From contig JBBPFI010000004.1 in NCBI GenBank assembly GCA_037974965.1, positions 1,550,001 to 1,614,000 of the forward strand: DNA of 64,000 bases, read 5' to 3'. The notes under the pieces are model-generated. The model was not told the DNA's origin and did not search any database. It saw nothing but the letters and a program-made list of their open reading frames with translations. Of this stretch, positions 49,369 to 60,884 are shown one piece after another (position 1 is the first letter of the stretch; each line of letters begins with the position of its first letter). Source of the stretch: Dacryopinax spathularia. Lineage: Eukaryota > Basidiomycota > Dacrymycetes > Dacrymycetales > Dacrymycetaceae. Both the position numbers and the translations under genes were made by a program.

Positions 49369-50055
49369 TTAGGCGAGCAACTTGCTGTCGAGGGCCTCCT
49401 TGTTAAGGGACTCGCCACCATCGCGGACCTCGATCACCTGCGGACCTAGCATGAGCCTTTGAATGAGTGCCATGATAACATCGTCTCTCTTGCCTTGGAG
49501 ACGTCCGCCTAAGCAAGCGTCAGCATCGTCCCAGGGAGGGAAGAGAGAAGAGCGCACTGCGTTCTGGAATGGGATCAGTGCGCTGGCGTGCAAGGTCAGC
49601 ATCCCGATCTCGCAGGTGGACGGCGCCCAGTTGAGCAATACGAGCGGAAATGATTTCCTCCCATCTCGATGATGAAGCTCATACGACAGCAGAACATAGC
49701 GTGGTGAGTTCTCGGGGAGTTCTATGAAGAGTACCCGTTCAGATGACGCATGGAATCGATATGATGGTGGTCAGCATTGACCTTCAACGAGATCCTCCAG
49801 AGAAATGGAGTCGAACTGTTCCACTTCCTCCATGAGCAGTTTGCTCTTGTTAATTTTGACTGGCATGGTGCTCTAGACTCTGCAGAGCCCGGAATGACGT
49901 GGTTACCCACCTATTAGAGCCGCACTACCAGCGTCCCGCCTTGCGAAGCGGAACTTCCGCAACGTCTTTTTCAGCTCGTCTGGAATGTCGACGGTCCCTG
50001 ACTAGGACTGTTCTCAGAAAATGGCCTCAATATCATCGCAGTACAGATGTACCAT
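49369..50055 (-). CDS. Glia maturation factor (ADF-homology, Arp2/3 debranching)
   Basis: GMF binds Arp2/3 and debranches actin. I rebuilt six exons: 50053-50055, 49911-50001, 49782-49859, 49558-49721, 49494-49508 and 49369-49437, giving 139 residues, the usual family length. The protein reads MSGTVDIPDELKKTLRKFRF, ARRDAGSAALIVKINKSKLL, MEEVEQFDSISLEDLVEELP, ENSPRYVLLSYELHHRDGRK, SFPLVLLNWAPSTCEIGMLT, LHASALIPFQNAADVSKVIE and VRDGGESLNKEALDSKLLA. The ATG stands alone in a 3-nt coding exon. ADVSK is a 15-nt microexon. The intron after it (49438-49493) begins GC (AAG|GCAAGA) and ends CAG, a GC-AG intron. All phases agree and the product aligns along its whole length with fungal GMF. Confidence 0.92.
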
Positions 50056-50201
50056 TGTTGGATTTGAGATACGCGGTTCGGGAGATGGGTGTTGGGCTGC
50101 AGGATGGAATGCCGATTCAGTTAGGGGTGGCATAAGATCTGTCCGGAGGCATTTCCCCTCGCATGCACTATCAGGTTCTGCATGTTCTTTAATGAGATCG
50201 T

Positions 50202-52153
50202 CTAACGGTATACATGGGCTGTGTCTGGTACAATAAGCTCTTCAGCTTGCTCCGCTTCCTCTTCCAGAGCCTCCCGCGCCTGTTCTCTTCTTATGCGTGC
50301 AGCTTGGCTTGCAATATATGTGACAAATGCACAACCCAGGATCAGCCCAGAAACCAGTAAACCGATATTCACAGGAATTGGGTTCCCGTGGTGGACATGG
50401 ACGGTGGCGTAGTCCAAGGCGGACTGGACCAGGTTGAAGAGACCAGAAGTGCATATGATCAGGCCATAAACCGTGCCGAACGTTTCAAATCCGAACACCT
50501 TTGCGGCGTAATCGGAAATTGACGTGTAGAAAAACGGCCGGTACACCACGAAAAGCGAGATGTTAGCGTATGCTGCTGCCATGGATCGGGGAATAATGCC
50601 AAGACATCCGATAAGCGCCGCTGAAAGGACCAGTACGGAAAGAGTGAACACCGTAGAAGTGCGATCAAGGAGAGTGCCGATGAAGGGAATCGAGATGAGC
50701 CCGCCAAGTGGAAGCGCCAGATCGAAGAAGCCGTTGATAACCAGGGACAGGTCCCAAGAACGTAGGAGGTATTCATACTGAGGCCGCACGGTTGCGATGA
50801 AGTAATTCGTGCGCAGCATTTGCAGCATGACGAAAAGCACAACCAGACTGGACCAGAAAGGTCAGCGAGCGACGGATCCGTAAGCAAACATGCACTGACG
50901 TGAACCAAAGACTGCCGATTTGCTGCGAAGCGCTCTTGCCATGCAAAGCACCCCACACTCCGCTGATTGCTCTCTTCTTCTCCTCTTTCTTCTTAGCAGT
51001 CTCCGTGGCGCTGTGGCCGATGATAGCGGAGACCTGGCTAACTGCGCTTGAACGGCGTCGTCGTCGCATATCCGCCGCGCTGCTCTTCCGGCGTCCACCA
51101 AGCAGAGCCGTCTGCTCTGTAGGCTCGGATATTCGGACGTGACCGTTCGGCCCAAAGGGGGGCCCGTCAGATGTGCCCGAATGGAATGCAGGATTAGCCG
51201 GCCCATTAGGATTCGTGAACGCGGGATCGTTCATCTCTTCGTCGGCGACCGCATCATCATCTTCAGCGTTCGGAGGTAGCGTCTCTATCTCCCTCACGAT
51301 CTCGCCAATGCTTTTGTAGCTGTGTTTCGGCATGATGGTGACCTGCAGGATGGCTATAATAACAGGGACTATGCAGTAGCCCCCAAAAAAGGTTGTCAGG
51401 TTTATAGTCCCCTTGCCGTAACGGTCGGCCGGATCGGCAGTCGATTGGTACAGTAATCGATAAAACAGCCATACGGCACTGCTGGAGTCGAAGGCACCCG
51501 TGAGGCAACTGAGCACAAGGCCGGAATGAAGGGGGAAAGCGTTTGACAATTGGAAAGTCGAGATGAATACGCAGGGCCCACCCAGAGCCAGCAGCAGGTA
51601 CCCAGGAATGAAGCAGTCGAACTTATCCACCGGAATTCTGGGTGCCACGGCCAGTAGGACAGGCCCTACAAGCAAGAATATGCAGCCAATCAGGCTGGTT
51701 ATCCGCGGACCGAAGCGATCTAAGGTCGCGCCAACAGGTAACGCAGCCACCTGGTAGGATATGATTGTGAGGGTCTCGGCTAGCCACAGGCCAACGAGCC
51801 GTACTTACGTTCGTCGTGACGGCAGCGACGTTGAACATAAGGTTGAGCCTCAGCTCCTGCGCCCGGCACACCCGAGCACGGGAGGCGATTTCATCAGGTG
51901 TGCAGAGATGTCTATAGACACCTTCTGAAATCAGGACTGGCTTCAGCGCTGAAGATCCGATGAGAAACGTCATTGACCGTAGAAAGACAAGATGAGCAAG
52001 CGCACCCGCGTAACCAAAGATAACACCGCTCGCAAACAAGCAGTAGATCACAGCCGCGATAACTTGGGCAAAACGGAGGGGCCGAGGCTCCTCAAACTGC
52101 TTGAGTGCCTCTTGCTGCTCCTTAGGCACGATAACGGCTTGCTCGGGGTCCAT
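50202..52153 (-). CDS. MFS transporter, FMP42/SLC43-like
   Basis: Starts MDPEQAVIVPKEQQEALKQF then RFAQVIAAVIYCLFASGVIF, the first membrane helix. A luminal loop has CRAQELRLNLMFNVAAVTTN, typical of the FMP42/SLC43 branch. LPVGATLDRFGPRITSLIGC is the MFS loop 2-3 signature. About twelve helices are visible in two sets, split by a ~110-residue acidic central loop (NAEDDDAVADEEMNDPAF ... RRRRRSSAVSQV). The second half starts with LFVMLQMLRTNYFIATVRPQ and holds IGTLLDRTSTVFTLSVLVLS and RPFFYTSISDYAAKVFGFET. The C-terminal tail is acidic. SLC43 members carry large neutral amino acids; for the fungal proteins the substrate is not established. At least three introns. Confidence 0.85.
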
Positions 52154-53852
52154 ACCGTAGCTGGCCCACAGCGCGAGGACGGGGAGGATACTCGTGACAC
52201 TGAGGTGAAGAGAGGGAGGGTCGATCGTCGCAGGTGAAGCTTGCAGAAGTAGGATGAAAAGAGACTGTGAGTTTGCAGGTGATCAGATGAGCAGAGGTTT
52301 AGTACACATAGGAGCCATCCTTGGCAATTCTACGATACTGATAAGTGGCCAAGTTTGGGGAGTAGTTGGCTACGTTGTGTGGCGCACTGTGTTGCAGGAT
52401 AACAACAGACTGGGGGAGCAAGGGTCCTTGCTTTATCGGGCAGTCGAAGGGTCGCGACGTCATCAAGGGAAGGCACCCAACCGCGCCGATAAGCACAACA
52501 TGAAAGCTGCAGACCGTTGCAAGTCCTAACTCATAGTGAGTGCGAGGCCAATATGTTCATCAATTTGAATCAATCACATAGGGCTACAATTAGAACAAAT
52601 ATAGCTCTCTGATGATCGCTTCAGCCCAGGTTAATTGAGTCCTTTCCCCGCGTCTCTGCATGTTTACAAGGCTTCCTGTCCCTACTCTGCAAGTGTCTCG
52701 TTGTTCGCCCATCCGGCCGCACGTGTCGTACGACAGACCAAGAGCAATCCCGGGGTACCGATCGCGATATCAGAGCCTTGCACGTATGCTTTCTGATGAG
52801 GTTTGCTTCCATGAGTGGACCTTGTCACTTTAGATTCTGATTCGGCTTGCTTACATAGGCTACATATGCGATGATGGCGAGGTGCAACGCCTCGACATGA
52901 ACACCACGAGAAGAAACGAGTGTTTGCACTGAAGCGCTGCAGATCCTGGATCGCCCTGCTGTGCCTTCTGTCTGGGTTGACATGTTTACAGCAGCACGAG
53001 TCGAAAATATCCCTTAGAATGGAAGCATGTGTGCGCTGCCCGGGCCATTCGTTATCAGAATGGCGTGCGTTTTATCGATTCTTATGAGGTGTTTTGTCAT
53101 ATCGATGGGCAGTTAGTGACAAGATATTGGATGCTGTTGTTTATTATGGCCGAACATTATTACTGCCACCGATGTGCAGCCGGTTTCCGAATTGGATGAC
53201 TGCGACGGTTGCGTGGTGGTGTGTGCCGTGTGTATGTGGCACGGGTTCGGACAGTACGGTCGTATCGGAATGAGGCCGGGCAGCTGAGTTTGGGAGGTGG
53301 CAGATATATGCCGCCCACTGCCGCACTGACAGCGTCACACCCATTCCCCCCCAATCCATCCCCCCTTCCTCCCCACCCACCCCCATTTCGCACCGCAGCA
53401 TAACTCCCCACTGTGCTTTGTGTGCTGTTGTTGGATGGACAACGCCGACTAATGCGCCCAACCTGTTTGGTCGACGTGGACGTGCGCTGGTGAGAGTTAC
53501 TGATAGTGACTGTGATACCAACACATCATTGTCATCTGATCATCATCCATTCCACCCGGCTCAGCTCGGTCACTCGAACCGGACTCGGCTCACTCCCATC
53601 TTCTCCCTTCTCCCATCTTCACTTCCCTCTCCCTTCCTCCTCCACCAACACCCCCTGTCTCTTCGGCTTCGAAAAGGGGTCACCGACAGTCCCATTTAGA
53701 ATCGCTTCAACGTCACCCCCCACCGCCACTCCGCTGACTCCGCCTCATCAGCTCGGCATCCCCCGTCAGATTATCTTATCTTCTCCACCCCATCACCAAC
53801 CCATCACGACCATCCTCACACATAGTCCAACGCAAGGACTCAACCGCCCGAA
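52154..53852. promoter_or_regulatory. 1.7-kb divergent intergenic region between two MFS genes
   Basis: No gene is recognised. The right part (about 53540-53850) is strongly pyrimidine-rich on the plus strand, a common fungal promoter/5' UTR feature, and leads to the ATG of the second transporter. The rest (52.3-53.2 kb) shows nothing I can name. Confidence 0.5.
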
Positions 53853-56451
53853 ATGACGGGAAACAATAACAGCAATAACAACAACAGAAAGTCGACTGCG
53901 TCCTCGTCCCGGCTCTCGAACCGCACGCGAACAAGCAGACATCAAATCCATCATGCAGCTCCCACCGACCCGGGTTTCTACCCCGAACCGTCCGCTTTCA
54001 CCTCCGCAGATGGTGGTATCGACACGGCGGTAGCGGAGAGCTTCATACCCAGCATCGAGCATGACTTGTTCGAGCACGCTCTCGGTCACGACGACGAGCA
54101 AATGTATATCAGGAATAGGGCGAGGCTGACGTCGGATATGGTGCAGGAAGACGTGGTTGAGGATAGTCCGGAGGAGACAACATCGCTCCTGTCACCCGGC
54201 GATGAGGAGCAGGAGGACGAGTTCGACTCCAAACCTTGGTACCAGCGCCCATCGCCTTGGTGGTGCGTCTCACTGTTTTCTATATCCATACATCGCTAAA
54301 CAACACTGCCAGGCTCATTCCCACTCTCCTCGTATCCTCGACCCTCACGTCGATGACCATGGCACCCAAGGTGGAGATCTACAACCGGCTCGTCTGCGCC
54401 GAACACCGACCCGAGTACTCCTCCCATGACCCCCCGATCCTCATCCCCGGGGCCCCTCAAGAGGAAATTGTTCAGCCCGGGCCTGGGCCATACGTCCCGG
54501 GTCACGTGGGCGGGACGAGTGATAGCACTGATGTGCTTAATTTTGTTGAAGTGCCGGTGCAGGAACCTTATAGGTGGAGTCCCGAGCCGCCCGCATGGGC
54601 GAGGAAAGGCGGGAAGTCGCCCAGTGCGCTTTGTAGGGCGGATCCGGTGGTTCAGGCCGAGGTTGCGAAGATCTCAACGGGTACCTCCTGTTTCCATCTC
54701 AGTTCGATGACATCCCGCTGATTCACCGTAGCAATGACTACCTTAATGGGGTTCCTTGCAATGCTTACGACCGGATATTGGTCGTCGAAATCGGACATCT
54801 GGGGACGAACCCGCATCTTAGCACTCAGTATTGCAGGTGTGCTCGTGACGTAGGTTTTCGACCTACCAGCTTTTTGTTGGATAACTACAACTTATGCCTT
54901 CGACCAGCGACGCCAACTTTTTGCTCGTGGCTCACGCGTCGGACTATCTTCCCGGCGGCTATAGGTTTCTCATTGTTGGGCCACTCATCGACGGCCTGGT
55001 CGGTGGGATGCCCACCGCTACTGCAGCAGCCCATGCCTATGTGGGGGACAGCACGCCTCCCGATGGGCGTGGCCGCATGTTCTCCCTCTACGCTGGCCTG
55101 ATTTTCACCGGCATCGCTCTTGGGCCCACGCTGGGCGCCCTCCTCATTAAGTACACGGATGACCTTCTCTCGGTTTTCTACCTCACAACTTTGGGCCATG
55201 TCCTGTATGCAATTGCAATCACGCTGGTCATCCCCGAATCCCTCTCCAAGGCCGCCCGCAGACGCATTGCCAAGAAAGAAGAGATGCGGAAGCGAGCACA
55301 GCGCGACGAAGAGGAGGAGATCTCGCGTCTACGAGTGGGGCCTAGGGGATACATCCTCACCCTCTGGAAGGTCGTGCGACCCTTGTTTGGCTTCCTGCGC
55401 CCGCTGCAGATCTTCGGACCTCAACGCGCGGTACCGGGGGAGCCAGGGCACATGGTGGGCAAGCTGAATTGGAACTTGACATTCATGGCTACTTGTTATG
55501 GCGTGGCCGGATTGATGATAGTACGTGTTGGACAAGTTGGAATGCAAAAATTGCTGGTATTGAGCTGATTTGACAGGGGTTATACACATTGAAGTTTCAG
55601 TATGCGCAGAAGACGTTCGGTTGGGACGCCCAGCGAGTAAGCACTATCCGGTACTTCAACCCGGTTGCCATAGTGACATGCCACAGCTCGGTTACTGGCT
55701 CAGCCTCGTCGGATGCGTCCGAGCTTTTCACCTTGTCGTCATCTTGCCCCTGATCCTCAAGTTCATCCGGCCTAGAGGACAACCTATCGCTCTGCCAGTC
55801 GAGTCCGAGGAACCGCTGCAGCCTTCGAACTCGGCTGAGAATGGGCAGTCGACACCACCGCCGCCCACTGCTGACCTCGGGCGTGCTGCTACGGCAGGAT
55901 CTATCAGGCAACATGTTCATTCGCCGCGTTTTGATCTTCTCGTCGCTCGTGTATCTATCGGCATCGAGCTGCTCTGCGAGATCGGGCAAGCCTCGGCTCC
56001 TGGGCCGAACAGCTGGACAGCGGCTACACTTCTCGGAGCATTCGGTGGCGGTTACAGCCCGGCCATGCAGTCTCTCGCTCTGGGTCTGCTCAAGAACGAA
56101 GACGAAACTGGACGACTGTTCGGGGCCATGAGCGTCATGAGCGCTCTCTGTACCCAAGTGCTCGGCCCTGCGCTTTTCGGCACGCTCTTCTACTACACCG
56201 TTGGTGTTTTCCCCAAGATGGTCTTCGTCGCCGCGTGCGTCTGCGCCGGCACCGCTCTTCTCTGTCTGCTCTGCATTCGTATTCCAAAACCTATGCCTGC
56301 ACCTGTCGTCGTCCTCCCGCCGCCTAGTGGCAGCGACCGCGGCCCAATTGTACTGGAAGGAGAGCGCGCTCGCAGGATTATCGAGGGCGAGCCTCCGCGA
56401 GGAAGGACCATGAGTCGGGGAAATGGGAAGGTCAAAGTTACTGCTATCTAG
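53853..56451 (+). CDS. MFS transporter with long hydrophilic N-terminus
   Basis: Begins MTGNNNSNNNNRKSTASSSR, about 140 Ser/Asn/acidic residues, then after an intron WLIPTLLVSSTLTSMTMAPK as the first helix. Further blocks: TTLMGFLAMLTTGYWSSKSD then RTRILALSIAGVL (loop 2-3 signature with a Gly-Arg motif), YRFLIVGPLIDGLVGGMPTA, GRGRMFSLYAGLIFTGIALG, VFYLTTLGHVLYAIAITLVI. A long cytoplasmic loop rich in Arg/Glu splits the halves. The second half has LNWNLTFMATCYGVAGLMI, GLYTLKFQYAQKTFGWDAQ, FRAFHLVVILPL-like sequence, LKNEDETGRLFGAMSVMSAL and VGVFPKMVFVAACVCAGTAL. It resembles the broad fungal tetracycline-resistance/HIPP1-like MFS group. Substrate unknown. Divergent from the FMP42-like transporter. 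Confidence 0.85.
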
Positions 56452-56768
56452 GCTGGAGGTTGTTCTGTATGATATCATACCCTCATGATCTCTCCGTACT
56501 TCGGTCACTCTTACGAGCAGTCCCAATGTCTCATTCACATGTAAGGATAGGGAGGGTTCGGCTCGGATAACGTTAGAGAACGATATTTTTGCTGCTAATT
56601 CCATCGCGTTTGCGTGTGTCATGGATACAGGGTGTGGCAATGTCCCTCGCAACCTTACATACGTCTCGATCGACAATTGTAACAAACAACAAGCCAAGAG
56701 CGAGCCTGTTCGATTGGTCCTGACCTTATTTCAAATATTCGCCGTAGTGTTCGTTTATGTATGCGGCG
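56452..56768. other. Convergent gap, MFS / surface protein
   Basis: 317 bp where both genes end. No gene seen. Confidence 0.5.
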
Positions 56769-57782
56769 TCATTCTTCTGTGACGAATCCTGACTTCGAAT
56801 TCGCCGACTCGTCCAGTCTCGCGCGGTGACCTCTGCTATAGATTTGCAGGCCGATACTCTGCAACCTCCGCTGTCGCTTCTTCTTGTTGTACCGATGCGT
56901 AAGGAACATGGTGCTCGCCACAAGAAGGACGACTCCTGCCAGGCCGCCAACGACTCCTCCCGCAATGGCAGCAGTATGTGGGCCAGACGGTCCGAGGGAC
57001 GAGCTCGCTCCACTTGAAACCGGAGACGCTGCGGGAGAGGTATTGATTGCCCCGGCGGGAGGGGCAGGCGTGGTACTGAAGTACCCTTTCAGCAAACAGT
57101 CATTCGAGCTTCCTGGTAAGACCGTAAGCAGCTGTGTCGTCCCTCCCGACCCCGGGCCAGTTTGATCGCCGAGCATGAACGCAACTTGCGCTCCCTGAAC
57201 CATTTGAAGTGTCCAATTCAGCTGCTTCTCGTTCCATCCTTGCGGCCAGCCAGCGGAGGTCAGGTAAGGAGGGGTGGCGTACTGCCAGCTCTCTCCACCT
57301 GGCACTATCCCGCGCACAGTCACGGGCAGGGAGACAGCACCGGAGATCTGGAAGTTGATTTGTTCGCACTGAGCGATACGGGTGTTGTTTTCAAGTTCGA
57401 AGAAAAACTGGAGCGCGTGCTGCGGAGTGGGAAGGCATGAGCTATCAGAGCTGTTCCCAACAGTGTATACTTGGGATGTTCCACCGGTACCGAAGCCTGT
57501 AGCGTCGGAGAGAACGATGGTGAAGTTGAGCCCGGGGGGGTAGCGTAATTCGGTTGTCCATGGGCTTGCGGTGATATTCTGCTCGACCACGCTGTCTGTC
57601 CAGTACAGGCCGGTAGTGTTGATGCCGTTGAGGGGAAGCACGGTGACCTCGTATGGTGGCACGCCACCCGTCCATTTAAGCGTGAGCGAACCGCACTGCG
57701 TGGGTGGGCCGCTGAGGGAGAAGGTAAAAGCAAGTGCGAGAAGCCGGGGGGACAACAGAGGTAACCAGTGAAGCCGATGCAT
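56769..57782 (-). CDS. Secreted-domain, single-pass membrane protein
   Basis: One uninterrupted frame of 337 residues. A signal peptide (MHRLHWLPLLSPRLLALAFT) leads to an ectodomain with N-glycosylation sites (NTT, NIT, NFT, NNT, NWT). The ectodomain has two similar halves: CGSLTLKWTGGVPPYEVTVL ... ATGFGTGGTSQVYTVGNSSD, and CEQINFQISGAVSLPVTVRG ... QTGPGSGGTTQLLTVLPGSS. Each looks like a beta-sandwich of ~110 residues ending in T-x-G-x-G-G-T/S-x-Q. A Ser/Ala-rich stalk, one membrane helix (AAIAGGVVGGLAGVVLLVAS), a basic stop-transfer (HRYNKKKRQRR) and a short tail follow. Such proteins are common in basidiomycetes. Function unknown, possibly a wall or adhesion sensor. Confidence 0.8.
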   Translation of the reverse strand: MHRLHWLPLLSPRLLALAFTFSLSGPPTQCGSLTLKWTGGVPPYEVTVLPLNGINTTGLYWTDSVVEQNITASPWTTELRYPPGLNFTIVLSDATGFGTGGTSQVYTVGNSSDSSCLPTPQHALQFFFELENNTRIAQCEQINFQISGAVSLPVTVRGIVPGGESWQYATPPYLTSAGWPQGWNEKQLNWTLQMVQGAQVAFMLGDQTGPGSGGTTQLLTVLPGSSNDCLLKGYFSTTPAPPAGAINTSPAASPVSSGASSSLGPSGPHTAAIAGGVVGGLAGVVLLVASTMFLTHRYNKKKRQRRLQSIGLQIYSRGHRARLDESANSKSGFVTEE

Positions 57783-58192
57783 GTCAACCTCCGTTCAGCG
57801 AGCTAGCGAGTCGTTGGCCGCAGCAGACGCTGCCCAGACACTACGCGGGGTTATATCGCCAGAAGGAGGAGGACGATGACGGGAAGATTGGCGCCGACGG
57901 GACGGACAATACATCCTGCCCCGAGGGAGCGGCATCATCAATATCAAGTTGGGAAGCAGCCAGCAGGGGCACGTTCAGGCACTCGAGTCGTCAGGGCAGA
58001 GCTGCACGTGGGCGCTCGTTTTCGTGCCACAACCAGGCGGGTTGGTTATCAGATACGAAATCGATTCGTCCAGGGTAAATCGTCTCATCCGAATATAGCA
58101 AGATGGCAAAGCAAGACTAGCCATCGTCCCGTCGGCGGTATCCTAAAATTAAAAGAGCGAGATGAGGAGCACTACTTAGACAGGGAAAATGG
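57783..58192. promoter_or_regulatory. Upstream of the surface protein, 3' flank of the AIG1-like gene
   Basis: 410 bp between tandem minus-strand genes. No gene recognised. Confidence 0.4.
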
Positions 58193-59276
58193 TTAGACCT
58201 TCTCCCCATCCGTTCCATCCGTATCCTTCGACCGTGCCCTTAGTCCAGCCCGCTCCCTCCTTCCGCGCGTAAGGTAGACTCGCAGGACAATGATGTACCT
58301 GACGACAATAAAAAGTATGCACCCTCCAACACCGATGCCAATTATGTATCCAGCAAGTTTCGCTTTCTGAGTTGCGGGATTAAGGAAAGAGTACGCTAGA
58401 TACTAATCAGTGTTCGGCCCAGGAGAATGCCTGGTGGACAGACTTACTGTAGAACCCCTGGCTCGCTCGGGTTATGTAGGCTACCGCTAGGTACAGCGCC
58501 AGGCCAATAACGATGAATAGCATATGCCACCATGGCATAGGGTCGACGTTGCTGAATACAACCTCGAACATGGCAAGGACGGCATTGAGCGCGTGGACGG
58601 TGATCTCCTCCCAGGCTATTTGGGTAATGTCAGTGTTTTCGTTTCGCTGCCCGAATGAAGACAAGGCTACGTACTACTATACCGCGTGCTCCAGTAGGTT
58701 TGCGGGTCGTAGAGGATCGCCCATACTACGATGAGCACGATGAGCGCTGCTCCCGCATCAGTCTTGTCGGCGTATATATCAGTGCCAAACAAACGCACGG
58801 TACACCGCGATGGTGGAGAAGAGAATCCGATGCAATAGCCGGAGGAAACGGGGCCACCGTTGCAGGGGGTATGACTGGCTATTTGGACTTGCGAAGCCAT
58901 GTGCGATCGTTTGGATGCTTGAAGCCCAGAACCAGGCGATCAACCCAATGTAAGATAGGTTCCTAATTGGTGGTATGGAATGAGATACGTGCCCCACGCC
59001 ACACAACAGCCTGTCGCGCTCACGTGAAGTACGAGAAGTACCTATCATCATCGTCAGCTGGTACTTGAAAGTGCAGGAAAAGAGACAAGCGCACGTGAAC
59101 TGCTCGCCGGTCTTAGCTCCCAGGGCGAGGTCGACGATGGCGGCTATGAGGGTGTAGAACGCAAACAACAGCCTGATGCCCGCGTACGCCCGGGTAGGGA
59201 ATGCCCATGAGGTGACCCAATGCAGCTCTGGATCGAATGGGTCGTGTACTCCCAAGTGAGGGTAGATGTTTTTCAT
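58193..59276 (-). CDS. FAR-17a/AIG1-like integral membrane protein
   Basis: Reads MKNIYPHLGVHDPFDPELHW, AGIRLLFAFYTLIAAIVDLA, then after introns NLSYIGLIAWFWASSIQTIA, YPLQRWPRFLRLLHRILFST, TDITQIAWEEITVHALNAVL, AMFEVVFSNVDPMPWWHMLF, IVIGLALYLAVAYITRASQG, FYSKSV and a last exon FLNPATQKAKLAGYIIGIGV, with GGCILFIVVRYIIVLRVYLT and a tail ending DGEKV. Six to seven helices are expected. FAR-17a/AIG1 members include human AIG1 and ADTRP, membrane hydrolases of fatty-acid esters of hydroxy fatty acids with a catalytic Thr and His. I have not identified those residues here, so activity is inferred only from family resemblance. Confidence 0.75.
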
Positions 59277-59641
59277 GTCTGTCGGATACCTGTTAATCGT
59301 CCGGGGTTCCAGAAGAGAGTAGGGAAATGTAGGCGGAGATGAGGGGATGGATGGGATGAGCGCCTGGCTAAATACGGGGAATGCATTTAATTATTTAATT
59401 ATTTCTGTATTGTGTGCGGTGTGAGAGGAGAGGCGACGGGGGCCGCGGTCACACGACACCGGCGAAAGAAGAGGCGCACAGGGTTCTCGGGGGAAGGGGC
59501 ACGCGACATCAACGCTAGAAACAACGGGGTCGGAAGGCAAATTGTTAAGTTAGCCAAACTAGTTAACTTACTGTAAACTTACACAATCACAGCTGTGTTA
59601 TCTGACTACAGCCGTGGTACCCTTTCGACAACCACGCTGTC
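59277..59641. promoter_or_regulatory. AIG1-like gene promoter / SRPRB 3' flank
   Basis: 365 bp. It contains an AT-rich ATTTAATTATTTAATTATTT block (about 59386-59405) and an imperfect inverted repeat TTAAGTTAGC ... CTAGTTAACTTA (about 59545-59571). The latter shares TAGTTAACTTA with the left flank of the tandem element near 13935. Confidence 0.45.
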
Positions 59642-60701
59642 TCACAGCGAATCTAGCCAATCCCGCAACGACCTCAACCCTTCATCCTTCTCCCCAGTTC
59701 CAACCCATCCAACCCCCATCTCCCACTCATCCCCAAACCGCCATACCCCATCCCTGCCCGCTTCCAACAAGCCATCAACCGCTTCCTCCGCCTCGGCTCC
59801 AGGATGAGCAGGGACAGAGGATCTGAAGAGGCCCGACTTCTCTCCACCCGCAACGGCGCCCAGTGCTTCCATAGCCCCTCCTGACTTCTGGTTCGACAGT
59901 GCCAAGCGACGTTTCTCGACTTCTCGCTCGAGCACACTAACGACACGCGTTCTCGCGGGGTGGGCATATGGGCCCTGTGTTGTATCTGCAGGTGGCTGAG
60001 ATGCCTGCTGCACGAGATCGGCCTTCCCAGCGAGTAGGAAGAGCCGGGGTGGACGAGGTAGAGGCTGAACAGCCGACAGCACCAGATGCAGGTACCTTCG
60101 CCCCTTTGTCAGCTACGCAGACGTGAGAAATCCTGTATGCACGTACTCTGCCACCGCAGTACCATTCCTCGCCACGGTACTGGCATCAACCGCGAAGACC
60201 ACGCCGTCGACAGCAGAAAGGTACTCGGTAAACCTACTCCGGATCCGCGGATGGCCGGGTATGTCTATAAGCCGGATGAGCTTGGAGTCCTGTTGAAATA
60301 GTCCGATATTCGGCTGGAGAGAGGCATGGGTCGGCAAGTGCTGTTCGTAGACCAACTATAACCAGATTAGCCAAACCATCAGGGCAAGGAGGGCGACGTA
60401 CGTTGGTGAAGAGCGCCGTCTTCCCTGATTCGGAAGCGCCCACCAGGAGGACAGTCTTTGTTTTGCTGATGCGTGACTTGCGGTTGAGTAGATAGGCTGT
60501 GCGAGCTGAACATTATCCCCTGTCGAGTAGGAACCCGAGGAACGCACCGGTTACGATCAGCGCCAGGAGCAAGCCAAGACCGGCTGCTAAGAAGGTGGGA
60601 TCCTGCCAGAATTGCGCAAGGAGCGCTGCGGGAAGAGGTGTCGACTCCGACGACACTATCGCGGGATGCTCTTCAGCCAGTGACGGTTCTGCTGGATCCA
60701 T
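59642..60701 (-). CDS. Signal recognition particle receptor subunit beta
   Basis: SRPRB is an ER-membrane GTPase that anchors SRP receptor alpha (yeast Srp102). Start MDPAEPSLAEEHPAIVSSES; one membrane helix AAGLGLLLALIVTAYLLNRK assembled across an intron that starts GTGCGTTCC; P-loop VLLVGASESGKTALFTN; after the next intron LVYEQHLPTHASLQPNIGLF; switch II IRLIDIPGHPRIRSRFTEYL; GVVFAVDAST; the junction at VAEYLHLVLSAVQ; guanine-specificity loop LFLLAGKADLVQQ. A Gly/Ala/Glu-rich C-terminal region ends SLRDWLDSL. The specificity motif reads GKAD instead of NKxD, a known variation in this family. Confidence 0.88.
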
Positions 60702-60884
60702 GATGATGTTGTACACGATGGACTGAAATTGACCTTATAGTTATTTGTAGTACCTTTGCTTAAGGGAGGTCCCTGAGGCGCCACCTGACGTATTGATTGT
60801 GCACCGCAACGAAGTCGGTTCTCTTCGTTGGAAGCGCCCTCTTCGGCCTCCTCCTCTGTTGTAATTTTCCCGCATCGGGCTGCG

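Noticed and set aside
53840-56451. Secondary-metabolite or transporter cluster made of the two MFS genes and the 2OG oxygenase
   Set aside because: No backbone biosynthetic enzyme or pathway regulator lies nearby, and the genes between are housekeeping.
60513-60560. SRPRB N-terminal frame ending GAFLGFLLDRG-stop
   Set aside because: That end is intronic; splicing from GTGCGTTCC to CGCACAG gives ALIVTAYLLNRKSRISK and leads into the GTPase.
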